From: Cyclobacterium salsum
Lineage (GTDB): Bacteria > Bacteroidota > Bacteroidia > Cytophagales > Cyclobacteriaceae
DNA length: 64,000 bases
Reading direction: 5' to 3'
Assembly: GCF_010119245.1 (NCBI RefSeq)
Contig: NZ_WNKG01000006.1
Span: 186,001 to 250,000, forward strand
Shown here in pieces: positions 17,581 to 27,216 of the stretch; position 1 is the stretch's first letter, and each line of letters begins with the position of its first letter. A program made the position numbers and the translations under genes. The notes beneath the pieces were generated by a model. It was not told the DNA's origin and made no database searches. It saw only the letters and a program-made list of their open reading frames with translations.

Positions 17581-18588
17581 ATGGCAGCCATTTTTTTATA
17601 TCCCAAGATTGATAAAATGAAAGGTTCTCCGAATCCCTATATGTTGCATTTTCAGGAGGCTTTGTCAAAAAATCACCGGGTGGTTAACTCAACCCATCCC
17701 AACCGGGGTATTCTAAACTTTTTTCTATTTTTCTTTCAAGCAGAAATATTTATTCTCAACTGGCCCGAAACGATACCGGAGAAGAAACTGGGAGGAGTTC
17801 AAACCCTGCTTTTCCGGTTTTTTCTCTGGCTTAGGAGAAAGTTTGGGAAAAGAATAATTTGGGTGTTGCACAACAAAGGATCGCATCATAAGGGGGAAAA
17901 TCCGACTACCCAGGACATGATTGACAGAATGATGGTACATGCGGATTACATTATTACCCATTCCCAGGCTGGGGCGGATTTTGTTCAATCAGAATACCCT
18001 GCTTTTCAAAAGAAGGTGTATGTTATTCCGCACCCGGTGACGGAAAGCCTTGGCAGATACCGTGAAGGGGAAAAAGAATACGACTTTTTGATTTGGGGAA
18101 GTATTTTCCCTTATAAAGGGATCGATCGCTTTCTGAGGTTTGTCAGGAGTTCAGAGGAACTCAAATCTGCTAAAGTACTTTTGGTCGGGAGGTGTAAAAA
18201 TCAGGACTACAAACAAGAAATTCTTGCTATATTGCCTGATAATGCAGTGTTTAAGGATGAATTGCTCAGTTTGGAAGAAATAGCAGGCTACGTGGCCCAA
18301 TCCCGGTTTACCTTATTTACCTACAATTCTAAAACCGTTCTGAGTTCAGGATCTTTGATAGACGCTATTCGGATGGGGGCAGTAGTCATCGGACCAGACC
18401 ATGGTTCTTTTCGGGATATGAAACATTGGTCTTTTTTGCAAACTTACCGGGAATTTGATGAACTACCTGGAATGATTGCTGGATATAGCCCCGATGCTAA
18501 AGAAATTGAGGCAGATCGAAAAGTTTTTATGGAGGAAAATACCTGGGGGAACTTTGTTAGAAAAATAGAAGCAATTACAGGCATATAA
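17581..18588 (+). CDS. Glycosyltransferase, GT-B fold
   Basis: 335 residues. The N-terminal half contains FILNWPETIPEKKLGG and IIWVLHNKGSHHKG. The C-terminal half has a donor-binding type region: FLIWGSIFPYKGIDRFLRF, VLLVGRCKNQDY, then LSSGSLIDAIRMGAVVIGPDHG. This pattern occurs in GT4-like enzymes of EPS clusters. It lies two bases after the previous glycosyltransferase gene and is surely in the same operon. The sugar is unknown. Confidence 0.83.
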   Translation: MAAIFLYPKIDKMKGSPNPYMLHFQEALSKNHRVVNSTHPNRGILNFFLFFFQAEIFILNWPETIPEKKLGGVQTLLFRFFLWLRRKFGKRIIWVLHNKGSHHKGENPTTQDMIDRMMVHADYIITHSQAGADFVQSEYPAFQKKVYVIPHPVTESLGRYREGEKEYDFLIWGSIFPYKGIDRFLRFVRSSEELKSAKVLLVGRCKNQDYKQEILAILPDNAVFKDELLSLEEIAGYVAQSRFTLFTYNSKTVLSSGSLIDAIRMGAVVIGPDHGSFRDMKHWSFLQTYREFDELPGMIAGYSPDAKEIEADRKVFMEENTWGNFVRKIEAITGI

Positions 18589-18619
18589 CGTATTATTTTA
18601 AATTTATTCTTTTAAGGCA

Positions 18620-20782
18620 ATGAAACAAGTGATTCAAAATTTTAAGACTGGACAGCTATACGTGGATGAAGTGCCGGTCCCCGCACTTTCAGAGGGCATG
18701 GTATTGGTAGAGAACGAATTTTCACTGATTAGTGCCGGTACAGAACGAAGTACCGTAAAAGTAGCCCAGGCCAATTTACTCGGAAAGGCAAAACAAAGGC
18801 CGGATTTGGTATCTCAGGTTATTCAAAATATACAAAAAGAAGGATTGTCTGCTACCATTAGTAAGGTAAGGACCAAACTGGATTCGTTAAAGGCACTGGG
18901 CTATAGTACCTCGGGCAAGGTCATCGCATCCATGGACAGCAATGGGGTATTTAAGCCGGGGGATCGGGTTGCCTGCGCGGGTGCGGACTATGCTTCTCAT
19001 TCGGAGGTGATTTCTGTACCTCAAAATTTGGTGGTGAAAATCCCGGAATCCGTAAGCTCGGACGAGGCTGCTTTTACCACATTGGGTTCTATTGCATTGC
19101 AGGGAGTAAGACAGGCTGAGCCACGTCTGGGAGAAAAGGTGTGTGTGATCGGCTTGGGCTTATTAGGCCAGATTACCGTACAGCTTTTGAAAGCCAATGG
19201 CTGCGGTGTTTTTGGGATTGATATGTCCGAGCAATTGATAGAACTGGCAAAAAAATCCGGTGCCAACCAGGCTATTAACCGAAACGATTCTAACTTGATT
19301 GCCGCTTGTGAAAATTTCACCAATGGCAGGGGCTTCGATTCAATCATCATTACGGCTGCTACTCCAACCAACGATCCGATTGTACTATCCACGGAAATTG
19401 CCCGTAAAAAAGGAAAAATCATCGTAGTGGGAGCGGTAAAAATGGATATTCCCAGGGAACCCTTCTTTTATAAAAATGAGCTTGAGCTGAAGATCTCCTG
19501 CTCTTACGGACCTGGTAGGTATGACGTGGACTACGAAGAGTTAGGTAAGGATTATCCCTATGCCTACGTGCGCTGGACGGAACAGCGAAATATGGAGGCA
19601 TTTCTTGATTTAATCGCCGAAAGAGCCATTGACATCAAACCGCTTATTACTCATTTGTTTGACATCGATGAGGCAGAAAAGGCCTACGATATTGTCATGG
19701 GTAAAGTAAAAGAACCCCATATTGGAATCTTGCTTAAGTACAAAAGCTCAGTAAATAAACTTCAGTCGAAAACCGAAGTAAATCAGGGGCCCATAAATGC
19801 CATCAATACAGGGTTTATCGGGGCAGGCAGTTTTGCGCAAAGTTATTTGATACCAAATGCAAAATCCTGGGGGGCTTCCCTGGATGGTGTGGTAACCTCC
19901 AAAGGAATTACCTCGAAAAGCGTGTTGGATAAGTTTAAGTTTAACTTTTGCTCCTCTAATACCAAAGATGTTTTGGAAAATGGGCAAATCAACACCTTAT
20001 TTATCGCCACGCCACACGTTTCTCATGCTTCTTTTGTCATTGATGGTTTGAAAGCAGGCAAAAACGTATTTGTGGAAAAACCGCTTGCCATGAATATGGA
20101 GCAGCTTAAGGAGGTCGTACATACCCAGAAGAGCTCGGATAAGTCGCTCATGGTCGGCTTCAACCGCCGGTTTGCCCCAGTGGCAGAAGAGATAAAAAAG
20201 GAATTTACAAACCTTGGAGAACCTCTGGTAGTAACCATCCGGGTAAATGCTGGCTTTATTCCCAAGGACCACTGGTCACAGATACCTGAGATTGGAGGAG
20301 GTCGAATAATTGGTGAGGTGTGTCATTTTATTGACCTGATGCAATATTTCACAGATGCTGTTCCTGTAAAAGTATATGCAGAAGCGATCAATACAAATAA
20401 TGATAAATTGACTTCTGCCGACAACCTGGCCATAAGTATTAAATTTAGCAATGGTTCGGTGGGAAATTTAACCTACCTCGCGAATGGTGACAAATCGCTT
20501 CCGAAGGAAAACATTGAAGTTTTCGGAGGAGGTAAAATTGGTATTATTCACGACTTTAGAAGTGGCAGTATCCATAAAGACAACAAACAGGTCAAATTGA
20601 AGTCCGCAGGAAAAGGACATAAAGAGGAAGTGTACCGTTTTCTGGATCAGGTAAAAGAAGGAAAAGGAAGCCCCATTTCGTTTGAGTCAATTTGCCTGAC
20701 TACCTTGACAACGTTCAAAATTCTGGATAGCCTTTCTACGGGTTTACCACAGAACATAGCGCTTGAGGAGGTAATGGCTTAA
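18620..20782 (+). CDS. Bi-domain oxidoreductase: MDR dehydrogenase fused to Gfo/Idh/MocA domain
   Basis: 720 residues. The first half (about 1-375) is a medium-chain dehydrogenase with a Rossmann motif VIGLGLLGQITVQLLKANG near 175-195. The second half (about 395-715) is a Gfo/Idh/MocA oxidoreductase with NTGFIGAGSFAQSYL, then FVEKPLAMNMEQL. The N-terminal half lacks the zinc-binding cysteines and the GHE motif of classical zinc alcohol dehydrogenases; ISAGTERSTV takes the place of the usual Cys region. Such fusions are common in EPS and glycan clusters and probably act on a nucleotide sugar or sugar intermediate. The exact reaction is unknown. Confidence 0.88.
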   Translation: MKQVIQNFKTGQLYVDEVPVPALSEGMVLVENEFSLISAGTERSTVKVAQANLLGKAKQRPDLVSQVIQNIQKEGLSATISKVRTKLDSLKALGYSTSGKVIASMDSNGVFKPGDRVACAGADYASHSEVISVPQNLVVKIPESVSSDEAAFTTLGSIALQGVRQAEPRLGEKVCVIGLGLLGQITVQLLKANGCGVFGIDMSEQLIELAKKSGANQAINRNDSNLIAACENFTNGRGFDSIIITAATPTNDPIVLSTEIARKKGKIIVVGAVKMDIPREPFFYKNELELKISCSYGPGRYDVDYEELGKDYPYAYVRWTEQRNMEAFLDLIAERAIDIKPLITHLFDIDEAEKAYDIVMGKVKEPHIGILLKYKSSVNKLQSKTEVNQGPINAINTGFIGAGSFAQSYLIPNAKSWGASLDGVVTSKGITSKSVLDKFKFNFCSSNTKDVLENGQINTLFIATPHVSHASFVIDGLKAGKNVFVEKPLAMNMEQLKEVVHTQKSSDKSLMVGFNRRFAPVAEEIKKEFTNLGEPLVVTIRVNAGFIPKDHWSQIPEIGGGRIIGEVCHFIDLMQYFTDAVPVKVYAEAINTNNDKLTSADNLAISIKFSNGSVGNLTYLANGDKSLPKENIEVFGGGKIGIIHDFRSGSIHKDNKQVKLKSAGKGHKEEVYRFLDQVKEGKGSPISFESICLTTLTTFKILDSLSTGLPQNIALEEVMA

Positions 20783-20818
20783 ATCGGTTAGGGGCATTCA
20801 TCATAGTCTTACTTTATC

Positions 20819-21721
20819 GTGGGAAAAATACTAGACAAGGCGTTAAAATACATTAAGTATTTGACCCCTCTCGAATTAAAAAATTTTTTTCGAAAGGCCA
20901 GGAGAAGGTATAGGAGAAGTTTCACCCTTTCCAGGGAAGAGCGGGCTCCATTGGAGCTGGAGGAATTTGAGCGCATTTTAACGGAGGGTTTAGGTGTTAA
21001 GGAAGGAGATACCCTCATTGTCCATTCTAGTTTTGGAAATATGAATGCTGCTTTCTCCCCGCAGGATACCGTTGAGTTATTGAAAAAATTGGTAGGGAAT
21101 TCGGGCAATTTGTTAATGCCCTTTTATCCTACCGGTCATGCCTATTACTGGATTCAGGAGGATAATGTGTTCGACGTACATACCTCCCGATCTTATATGG
21201 GGGTATTGACTCAGGTTTTTAAGGAATCCGACGGTGTCCTGCTCAGTCCACATCCCGTGAAAGCTTTAAGTGCCTGGGGAAAGGACAGGGACTGGTTGAT
21301 TGAGGAGCACCACCTTTCGGAATATCCGTATGATGAAAAGAGTCCCTATTACAAAACCAGGCAATTGCCAGGAAGCAAAACCCTGGGTTTGGGCGTAGAG
21401 ATCAATTCTTTTTTTCATTCCTGTGAAGATTTGTTTCTGAAGGATAAATTGGAAATTTATTCGGATAAGCGATTCGTAGGAAAGATGAACTACTACGGCA
21501 AGATGATGGAAGTAGCGACTTATTTACACCAACCGGATAAGGTAAATTCGATCATATCCTCCTGTGGATTTTTAAAAGAAACGGGCTGTTCGGACTATAT
21601 TTCGGTAGAAAGAAAGGGAGCCGTGTTTTATACCGTCAGTAATGAGGCGGTTTATTTTCACGTCAAAAAATGGTTGAAAGAAGGCATGTCGCGAACAGTT
21701 TATTCCCAAAAAAAACAGTAG
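20819..21721 (+). CDS. AAC(3)-family N-acetyltransferase, probably an EPS sugar acetyltransferase
   Basis: 300 residues from a GTG start. It matches the aminoglycoside N3-acetyltransferase fold: GDTLIVHSSFGNM, a LLMPFYPTGHAYYW region, SYMGVLTQVFKES and SPHPVKALSAWGKD. In EPS and O-antigen clusters members of this family acetylate amino sugars of the polymer rather than drugs, and the surroundings here favour that. It would use acetyl-CoA in the cytosol. The next gene follows after nine bases. Confidence 0.83.
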   Translation: MGKILDKALKYIKYLTPLELKNFFRKARRRYRRSFTLSREERAPLELEEFERILTEGLGVKEGDTLIVHSSFGNMNAAFSPQDTVELLKKLVGNSGNLLMPFYPTGHAYYWIQEDNVFDVHTSRSYMGVLTQVFKESDGVLLSPHPVKALSAWGKDRDWLIEEHHLSEYPYDEKSPYYKTRQLPGSKTLGLGVEINSFFHSCEDLFLKDKLEIYSDKRFVGKMNYYGKMMEVATYLHQPDKVNSIISSCGFLKETGCSDYISVERKGAVFYTVSNEAVYFHVKKWLKEGMSRTVYSQKKQ

Positions 21722-21730
21722 TAGAAGAAA

Positions 21731-22819
21731 ATGGAATTTGTAATCTATACCAATACCGTTTGGGATAGCCCGCCCCGGTCGAGGCATCAATTGGCACAGG
21801 CTCTTTCAGAAAATCACAAGGTGACTTTTGTCTCCTCAAATTTGAAAGGAAAACCGGGATTAACCATTAAAAGGTTGAACGATAACTTTGACCTGATTTT
21901 GCCATCCTTTCCGGTAAGCCGTAGGATCAGGTACCGCATGCCGTTTGTGAACGAAGGATACCAGATGTGGTTGTTCCCGAAACTGAGAAAGCACTTCGAA
22001 GGGCGGGAGGTGATTTTGATTTGTTCCGATTTTGGGGCACATCTGATAGGGAGCTATTTTAAGAAATTCATCTACTTTGCCAGTGATGATTATATTAACA
22101 ATGTGCAGGTACCCGCAGCGGTAAAAGCATATACCCGTTTTACGCAGGACAGATTGTTGAAGACGGCTACTTTCACGATTGCAACGGCAAAGAAACTGGT
22201 GGATGATTTCCGACTGGTAAATCCGAAATCGTATGAACTTCCTTTAGGGGCACCTGATTTTTCCAAAAGTAAAGCCGATGAAATCCGTAAACGAAAACCC
22301 GATGGTAGGTTGAAAGTGGTATTGCTTGGTTTTATTGATAAGAAAAAGACACCGGTGGATTTGATGAACGCCATTTTGAAGATTGAAAATGTCGAACTTC
22401 ACCTGATTGGTCCCATAGCTGATGATTTTCTGGATTACCTACGGCCTTCGGAAAAAGTTATTTCACATGGGGTCATGACCGGAGATCCATTGGGTCGAGA
22501 GTTGGAGCGAATGGATGTGGCGATTGCGCCTTACTACCTGGAAGATCCCAACAGCGGAAGAACGCCGAACAAAATGTGGCAATATCTGGCAAGCGGCCTT
22601 CCGGCAGTTATAACCAATTTGCCAAATGTGAGGCATTGGGAATTTCCTTCCGGGACGGTTTATAAAGCGAATGATGATCAAGAATTTGTAAACCAGATCG
22701 CGCAGGCATACAACGAGAATACAGACAGTCTGGTCAGGGAACGCATAGCGATCGCCTCCAGAAATTCCTGGCATTCAAGAGCCACCCAGCTTATGGGTTA
22801 CATTAAAGATGATTTTTAA
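21731..22819 (+). CDS. Glycosyltransferase, GT4/GT1-like
   Basis: 362 residues with a GT-B pattern. The N-terminus VIYTNTVWDSPPRSRHQLAQAL is an acceptor-side loop. The C-terminal donor region shows VVLLGFIDKKKTP, VELHLIGPI, then DPNSGRTPNKMWQYLASGLPAVITNLP. It resembles enzymes that extend EPS chains from GDP- or UDP-sugars. The stop lies within the extended frame of the deacetylase-like gene that follows. Confidence 0.85.
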   Translation: MEFVIYTNTVWDSPPRSRHQLAQALSENHKVTFVSSNLKGKPGLTIKRLNDNFDLILPSFPVSRRIRYRMPFVNEGYQMWLFPKLRKHFEGREVILICSDFGAHLIGSYFKKFIYFASDDYINNVQVPAAVKAYTRFTQDRLLKTATFTIATAKKLVDDFRLVNPKSYELPLGAPDFSKSKADEIRKRKPDGRLKVVLLGFIDKKKTPVDLMNAILKIENVELHLIGPIADDFLDYLRPSEKVISHGVMTGDPLGRELERMDVAIAPYYLEDPNSGRTPNKMWQYLASGLPAVITNLPNVRHWEFPSGTVYKANDDQEFVNQIAQAYNENTDSLVRERIAIASRNSWHSRATQLMGYIKDDF

Positions 22820-22820
22820 G

Positions 22821-23939
22821 ATGAAAAACAACGAGCATACCCTTTCCCCTTTGATTCTTACACTAGATTATGAATTATATGGCGATGGTTCGGGAAGTGT
22901 ATTCGATACCATGATTGAGCCTACCCATGAATATTTGAAAGTTTGTAAGCATCATGGGATCAAGACCACTATCTTTTTTGAAGTAATGGAGTACTTGCGC
23001 ATGAAAGAAGAATGGCATTCGGGTAATGCAATGGGATATAAAAATAATCCCGTTAAGGCCATTGAAGATCAGCTGAAGCAAGCGTATTTGGAAGGCCATG
23101 ATATACAGTTGCACATACACCCCCATTGGGTAAATGCAAGCTTTAAAAATGGAAAGTGGTACCCGGATAATCGGTACTGGAAGCTCACCCGGGTTCCATT
23201 AACGCCGGATGAAAATTTCCCAATTAGTCTGGAAGATTTGTTGGTCAAAGGGAAAAAGGGCATTGAAGAACTGATTCAGCAAGTAGATCCCGCTTACGAG
23301 TGTACGATATTCAGGGCGGGAGGCTTTAGTATTACGCCATCGGAGGAGATCGTCAAGGTATTACGTAAATTAGGGTTTGTGGCAGACTCTTCAGTCATTC
23401 CGGGAGCATTTATTGACAACGAATATTACCGGTATGATTTCAGTCACCTGAGTCGGGAAAGGCCTTACTGGATGGTGAAAACTTCGGTTGAAAAGCCCGA
23501 AGACGGGGAGGAGGGACTGATTGAAATACCGATTTTCTCTCAATCAATGACAAGATTTAGAAAATACGATAGCCAACGGATCCGGATCGCTCTGAAAAAC
23601 AAACGCTCGAACCTGGATAAGATTAAAGATAAGGTAGAGGGAAGAAGTTCTGTTTTGGGGAAGATCAAATTTTTCCTTGAGAAAGAGCACCTTACCTGGG
23701 ATTTTTGTCTTTTCTCCAAAGGCAAATTACAGAGGTACTTGAAAGATGCCAGAGGCATTGCCGCAAAGGGTTCTTACGACTTTCATCCCTTTGTATTGAT
23801 TGGACACTCTAAAGAATTTATTCATTCCGAAACCTTTGAAGCCTTTCTTCGGGCCAATAAGGGGAGGTTGTCTTTTCTCACCTTAAAGGAGGCCGTCTCC
23901 AGGATAAAAAATGAATTGAAAACCAAAAAAACAGCGTGA
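22821..23939 (+). CDS. Polysaccharide deacetylase-like protein (NodB/CE4-related)
   Basis: 372 residues from the ATG at 22821; an in-frame ATG at 22809 would overlap the upstream gene by 11 bases. The start LILTLDYELYGDGSG holds the Asp of a CE4-type metal site, and HDIQLHIHPHW holds the paired histidines (HxxxH pattern). FRAGGFSI follows, another conserved strand of the fold. No signal peptide is present, so it would act in the cytosol, perhaps on lipid-linked repeat units. The catalytic function is inferred; a non-enzymatic relative is possible. Confidence 0.75.
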   Translation: MKNNEHTLSPLILTLDYELYGDGSGSVFDTMIEPTHEYLKVCKHHGIKTTIFFEVMEYLRMKEEWHSGNAMGYKNNPVKAIEDQLKQAYLEGHDIQLHIHPHWVNASFKNGKWYPDNRYWKLTRVPLTPDENFPISLEDLLVKGKKGIEELIQQVDPAYECTIFRAGGFSITPSEEIVKVLRKLGFVADSSVIPGAFIDNEYYRYDFSHLSRERPYWMVKTSVEKPEDGEEGLIEIPIFSQSMTRFRKYDSQRIRIALKNKRSNLDKIKDKVEGRSSVLGKIKFFLEKEHLTWDFCLFSKGKLQRYLKDARGIAAKGSYDFHPFVLIGHSKEFIHSETFEAFLRANKGRLSFLTLKEAVSRIKNELKTKKTA

Positions 23940-23942
23940 CAA

Positions 23943-25181
23943 ATGGCATCAGCTAAGATATCGTCTACTGAATCTATGCGGTTCTATAATTCTTTTTCAA
24001 AATTGGAGGCTTTCTGTGAGAAAGAAGCGTTTAAAGGATACGACCCCTATGATAGCCTGAATAGTCGGTTATTTCAGAAAATACCAGTCCTTTCCAAGTC
24101 CAGGATCGTAAAACTTGCCTGGACCCAATTTTTCAAGCGGGCACCACTAAACCTCAGATCGTTGGTAGGCGTGCCCAAGGAATATAATCCCAAGGCCCTG
24201 GGACTTTTTCTTTCCTCCTATTGTAATTTGTATTCGATCGAGCCCAAAAGAGAGTGGTTGGAAAAGATACATTTTTTTGGAGATAAAATTTTGGAAACCC
24301 AAAGTAAGGGCTGGAGTGGTAGTTGCTGGGGGTATAATTTTGATTGGCAAGCCAGGGCTTTCTTTCAGCCAAAATACACGCCAACGGTAGTGGCTACTAC
24401 CTTCGTTACCTGCTCATTGCTAGATGCCTATGAGCTTACTAAAAAGCAAGCCTATTTTGATGCGGCCAGAAGTGCCTGCGATTTTGTTTTAAAAGATCTT
24501 TACAGGACTTATGATGAGAAGGGGACTTTTTCCTTTTCGTACTCTCCTTTAGATAAGAGTGTGGTTTTCAACGCTTCCTTATTGGGAGCCAGGTTGTTAA
24601 GTCGGGTTTATGGGTATACAAAGGAGGAGAACCTTTATCAGGAAGCGAGAAAAGCGGTTATCTTCGCCTGTGATTATCAGCAGGAAAACGGAGCCTGGAG
24701 TTACGGTACCCTGCCCTTTCACCAGTGGATAGATAATTTTCATACTGGGTATAATCTGGAATGTTTGTCGGATTTTGCCAGGTATACGGGAGATCATGAA
24801 TTTGATGCATACTTAAAAAAAGGGCTTGGATATTATCTGGAAACTTTTTTTACGGAAGAGGGAATCGCTAAATATTACAACAACAGTATTTATCCGGTAG
24901 ATATCCACGCTCCGACGCAGTTAGTCATCACTTTGGATAAGTTGGGGGTGTTTCAAGAAAACAAAGACATGGCAGAAAAAGTGATGGGATGGACGATTAA
25001 GAACATGCAGTCGCCAAAAGGATACTTTTTTTACCAAATAAATAAGTATTTTACGTCGAGAATTCCCTATATGCGATGGGCACAGGCATGGATGTTTCTT
25101 TCGTTTACGGTGTTGTTCAGAAACGAACCCGCCTTGTATCGGGAGCACCTGTCAAAAGGAGATGAAAATTCAGGGCACTAA
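23943..25181 (+). CDS. Alpha/alpha-toroid EPS biosynthesis protein (VpsJ-like)
   Basis: 412 residues without a signal peptide. Repeated helical pairs with conserved aromatic and glycine turns (GYNFDWQAR, YTPTVVATTFVTCSLLDAYELT, NGAWSYGTLPFHQWIDNFHTGYNLECLSDFARYTG) suggest an alpha/alpha barrel as in GH88 or terpene-cyclase folds. Similar proteins, often named VpsJ-like, occur in EPS clusters next to deacetylase-like proteins, as here (gap of three bases). Whether it binds or cuts sugar is unknown. Confidence 0.68.
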   Translation: MASAKISSTESMRFYNSFSKLEAFCEKEAFKGYDPYDSLNSRLFQKIPVLSKSRIVKLAWTQFFKRAPLNLRSLVGVPKEYNPKALGLFLSSYCNLYSIEPKREWLEKIHFFGDKILETQSKGWSGSCWGYNFDWQARAFFQPKYTPTVVATTFVTCSLLDAYELTKKQAYFDAARSACDFVLKDLYRTYDEKGTFSFSYSPLDKSVVFNASLLGARLLSRVYGYTKEENLYQEARKAVIFACDYQQENGAWSYGTLPFHQWIDNFHTGYNLECLSDFARYTGDHEFDAYLKKGLGYYLETFFTEEGIAKYYNNSIYPVDIHAPTQLVITLDKLGVFQENKDMAEKVMGWTIKNMQSPKGYFFYQINKYFTSRIPYMRWAQAWMFLSFTVLFRNEPALYREHLSKGDENSGH

Positions 25182-25259
25182 TACATGGGTACCCCTGAAA
25201 AGAATGGAATATTTTTTGGTACACGAAACAGCAATTAAAAAAACCACTAAGTTATACCT

Positions 25260-26018
25260 ATGGAAAATGTAAAAAGAATTCAAATTTGTAATGTACCTGT
25301 CGACTCCCTTACTATGGATCAGACGGTTGAACTGATTGATCAGAGCATTCAGAAGAAAGAAAGTTTACACCATGTGGTAGTGAATGCTGCCAAATTGGTA
25401 AATGCTCAGAAGGATCCCGAATTAAGGGATTCGATTGTGGACTGCGACATTATTAATGCGGATGGTCAGTCCATCGTTTGGGCAGCGAGATTCTTGAATC
25501 AATACTTGCCTGAAAGGGTAGCGGGAATCGACCTCATGGAAAACCTGGTTGCCCTGGCACATAAGAAAAAATACAAGGTGTTTTTTCTGGGAGCCAAGGA
25601 AGAGGTAGTTGCGAAGGTAGTTGCTATTTACAAGGAGAAGTATGGTGAAAACATAATTGCCGGCTTCAGAAATGGGTATTTCGGGAAGGACGAAGAGCTC
25701 GAAATCGCCCGGCAGATAAGAGATTCTCATGCCGATATGTTATTTGTGGCCATAAGTTCTCCTAAAAAAGAAATTTTCCTGAATAAGTACAAAAATGAGA
25801 TGAAAGTACCCTTTATAATGGGAGTGGGGGGAAGTTTTGATGTAGTATCAGGAAAGATAAAAAGAGCACCACTCTGGATGCAGGAAATCTGCCTGGAATG
25901 GTTTTACAGAACCATGCAGGAACCTGGAAGAATGTGGAAAAGATATTTAACAACCAATATTGCCTTTGTAAAGTTACTATTTCAAGAGAGAATGAAACTT
26001 AATCGAAAATCTAGCTAG
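25260..26018 (+). CDS. WecG/TagA/CpsF-family glycosyltransferase (GT26)
   Basis: 252 residues, the usual length of GT26 enzymes. Conserved blocks are VVVNAAKLVNAQ (39-50), IINADGQSIVWAARF with the NADG motif (66-69) carrying conserved family residues, VFFLGAKEEV, and FIMGVGGSFDVVSGKIKRAP. The C-terminal LEWFYRTMQEPGRMWKRY anchors such enzymes at the membrane. In WecG and TagA these enzymes add N-acetylmannosaminuronic acid or N-acetylmannosamine to lipid-linked GlcNAc; the donor here is not known. The next frame begins two bases later. Confidence 0.92.
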   Translation: MENVKRIQICNVPVDSLTMDQTVELIDQSIQKKESLHHVVVNAAKLVNAQKDPELRDSIVDCDIINADGQSIVWAARFLNQYLPERVAGIDLMENLVALAHKKKYKVFFLGAKEEVVAKVVAIYKEKYGENIIAGFRNGYFGKDEELEIARQIRDSHADMLFVAISSPKKEIFLNKYKNEMKVPFIMGVGGSFDVVSGKIKRAPLWMQEICLEWFYRTMQEPGRMWKRYLTTNIAFVKLLFQERMKLNRKSS

Positions 26019-26055
26019 CATGTCTTGGGAGCAATTTTTTTTATTTAACAATAGA

Positions 26056-27165
26056 ATGAAACCAAGATTGATGCTGGTAAACAATTATTCCATGGAGAAT
26101 GCTTACGATCTGTGGAAAAAGGGGACTAGTGGCAGCCATCATGTTTGGGGAAAGGTGGAGCTCGAAAGAAGGGGGTCTGTGGCAGTTTCTATTTTTACCC
26201 ATGAGAAATATCCTATTCTCAATAAACTGGGAAATTTTATCGGTGTTAAGCATTTGGACCAGCAGGTACGGCTCTTGGCGCATGCGGCAGACTACGATAT
26301 TCTGTATGCTCCTTATTCCCTGTCCAACACAAAGTTCCTTATACTCCTGAAATTTTTGGGACTTTATCGAAAGCCAATTTTGATAACCGTGCACCAACCC
26401 TTTTTAGGGATGAATTCGCCTTACTCTTTGGTAAGATGGGTGACAAAAAAAATATTGCTTCGGTACGATGGTATCCTGTTCTTGAGCGAAAAACTGATGG
26501 AAAATACCTTAAGGACCTTGAAAATATCGGATCCTGAAAACCTAAAAAAGATAGATGCTGCTCAATGGGGTCCTGACACCGAATTTTATGGGAAAATTAA
26601 TAACCACGAACAGCCTCAAACGGGTTATTTTATCAGTGCAGGTCATACGGCCCGGGATTACGAGACATTGATTGAGGCTTTTCGTAAACTGGATTACCCG
26701 TTAAAAATATTTTGCACCCCCAAGAGCCTCCCCAATACGGCGGATATTCCGCCTAACGTGAGCATTAATTCGGAATTTATTCCTTATTTTGAATTGTTGA
26801 ATTACTACAAAGATTCGCGAGCTATTCTTATTCCGCTCAAATACCCGGAGCGGCTGGAAGGCTGCCAGGGAATGACCAGCCTACAGGATGTGGTTGCCCT
26901 GGGAAAACCAACCATAATAACTAAAAATCCTTCCATTAATTTAGATGCCGAAAAAGAAGGGTTTGGCATTACTGTTGACAAGGGTGATGTAGATGGTTGG
27001 GTAGCCGCTGTGAATATACTGGCAAAAGACACGGAGATTTCCCAAAAGATGGGCAAGCAGGCACTGAGGGTTTATGGCGAAAAATTCAATTCTGAACTAT
27101 TCGCAGATAAGTTAGAGAAGGCAGTTATGAGGATTTGCGATACTTACAAAATTGGCTGGAAATAA
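26056..27165 (+). CDS. Glycosyltransferase, GT4-like, paralogue A
   Basis: 369 residues if it starts at the ATG at 26056, the position that aligns with its paralogue at 28195. A second in-frame ATG at 26020 would add 12 residues. Shared blocks with the paralogue are NNYSMENAYDLW, GKVELERRG, LDQQVRLL, YDILYAPYSLSNTKFL and the C-terminal PNTADIPPNVSINSEFIPYFELLNYYKDS with LQDVVALGKPTIITKN. This GT-B enzyme probably adds one sugar of the repeat unit. The two paralogues flank an exostosin-like gene. Confidence 0.83.
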   Translation: MKPRLMLVNNYSMENAYDLWKKGTSGSHHVWGKVELERRGSVAVSIFTHEKYPILNKLGNFIGVKHLDQQVRLLAHAADYDILYAPYSLSNTKFLILLKFLGLYRKPILITVHQPFLGMNSPYSLVRWVTKKILLRYDGILFLSEKLMENTLRTLKISDPENLKKIDAAQWGPDTEFYGKINNHEQPQTGYFISAGHTARDYETLIEAFRKLDYPLKIFCTPKSLPNTADIPPNVSINSEFIPYFELLNYYKDSRAILIPLKYPERLEGCQGMTSLQDVVALGKPTIITKNPSINLDAEKEGFGITVDKGDVDGWVAAVNILAKDTEISQKMGKQALRVYGEKFNSELFADKLEKAVMRICDTYKIGWK

Positions 27166-27216
27166 CCTTGATTTCTTTATTACCTATATTGGTGTACTAG
27201 TTTTAAAAGGAAATTT

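Noticed and set aside
20819-21721. AAC(3)-type gene as an aminoglycoside resistance gene
   Set aside because: It lies inside the EPS operon between glycosyltransferase and oxidoreductase genes, and family members there acetylate sugars. Nothing in the sequence points to drug modification.
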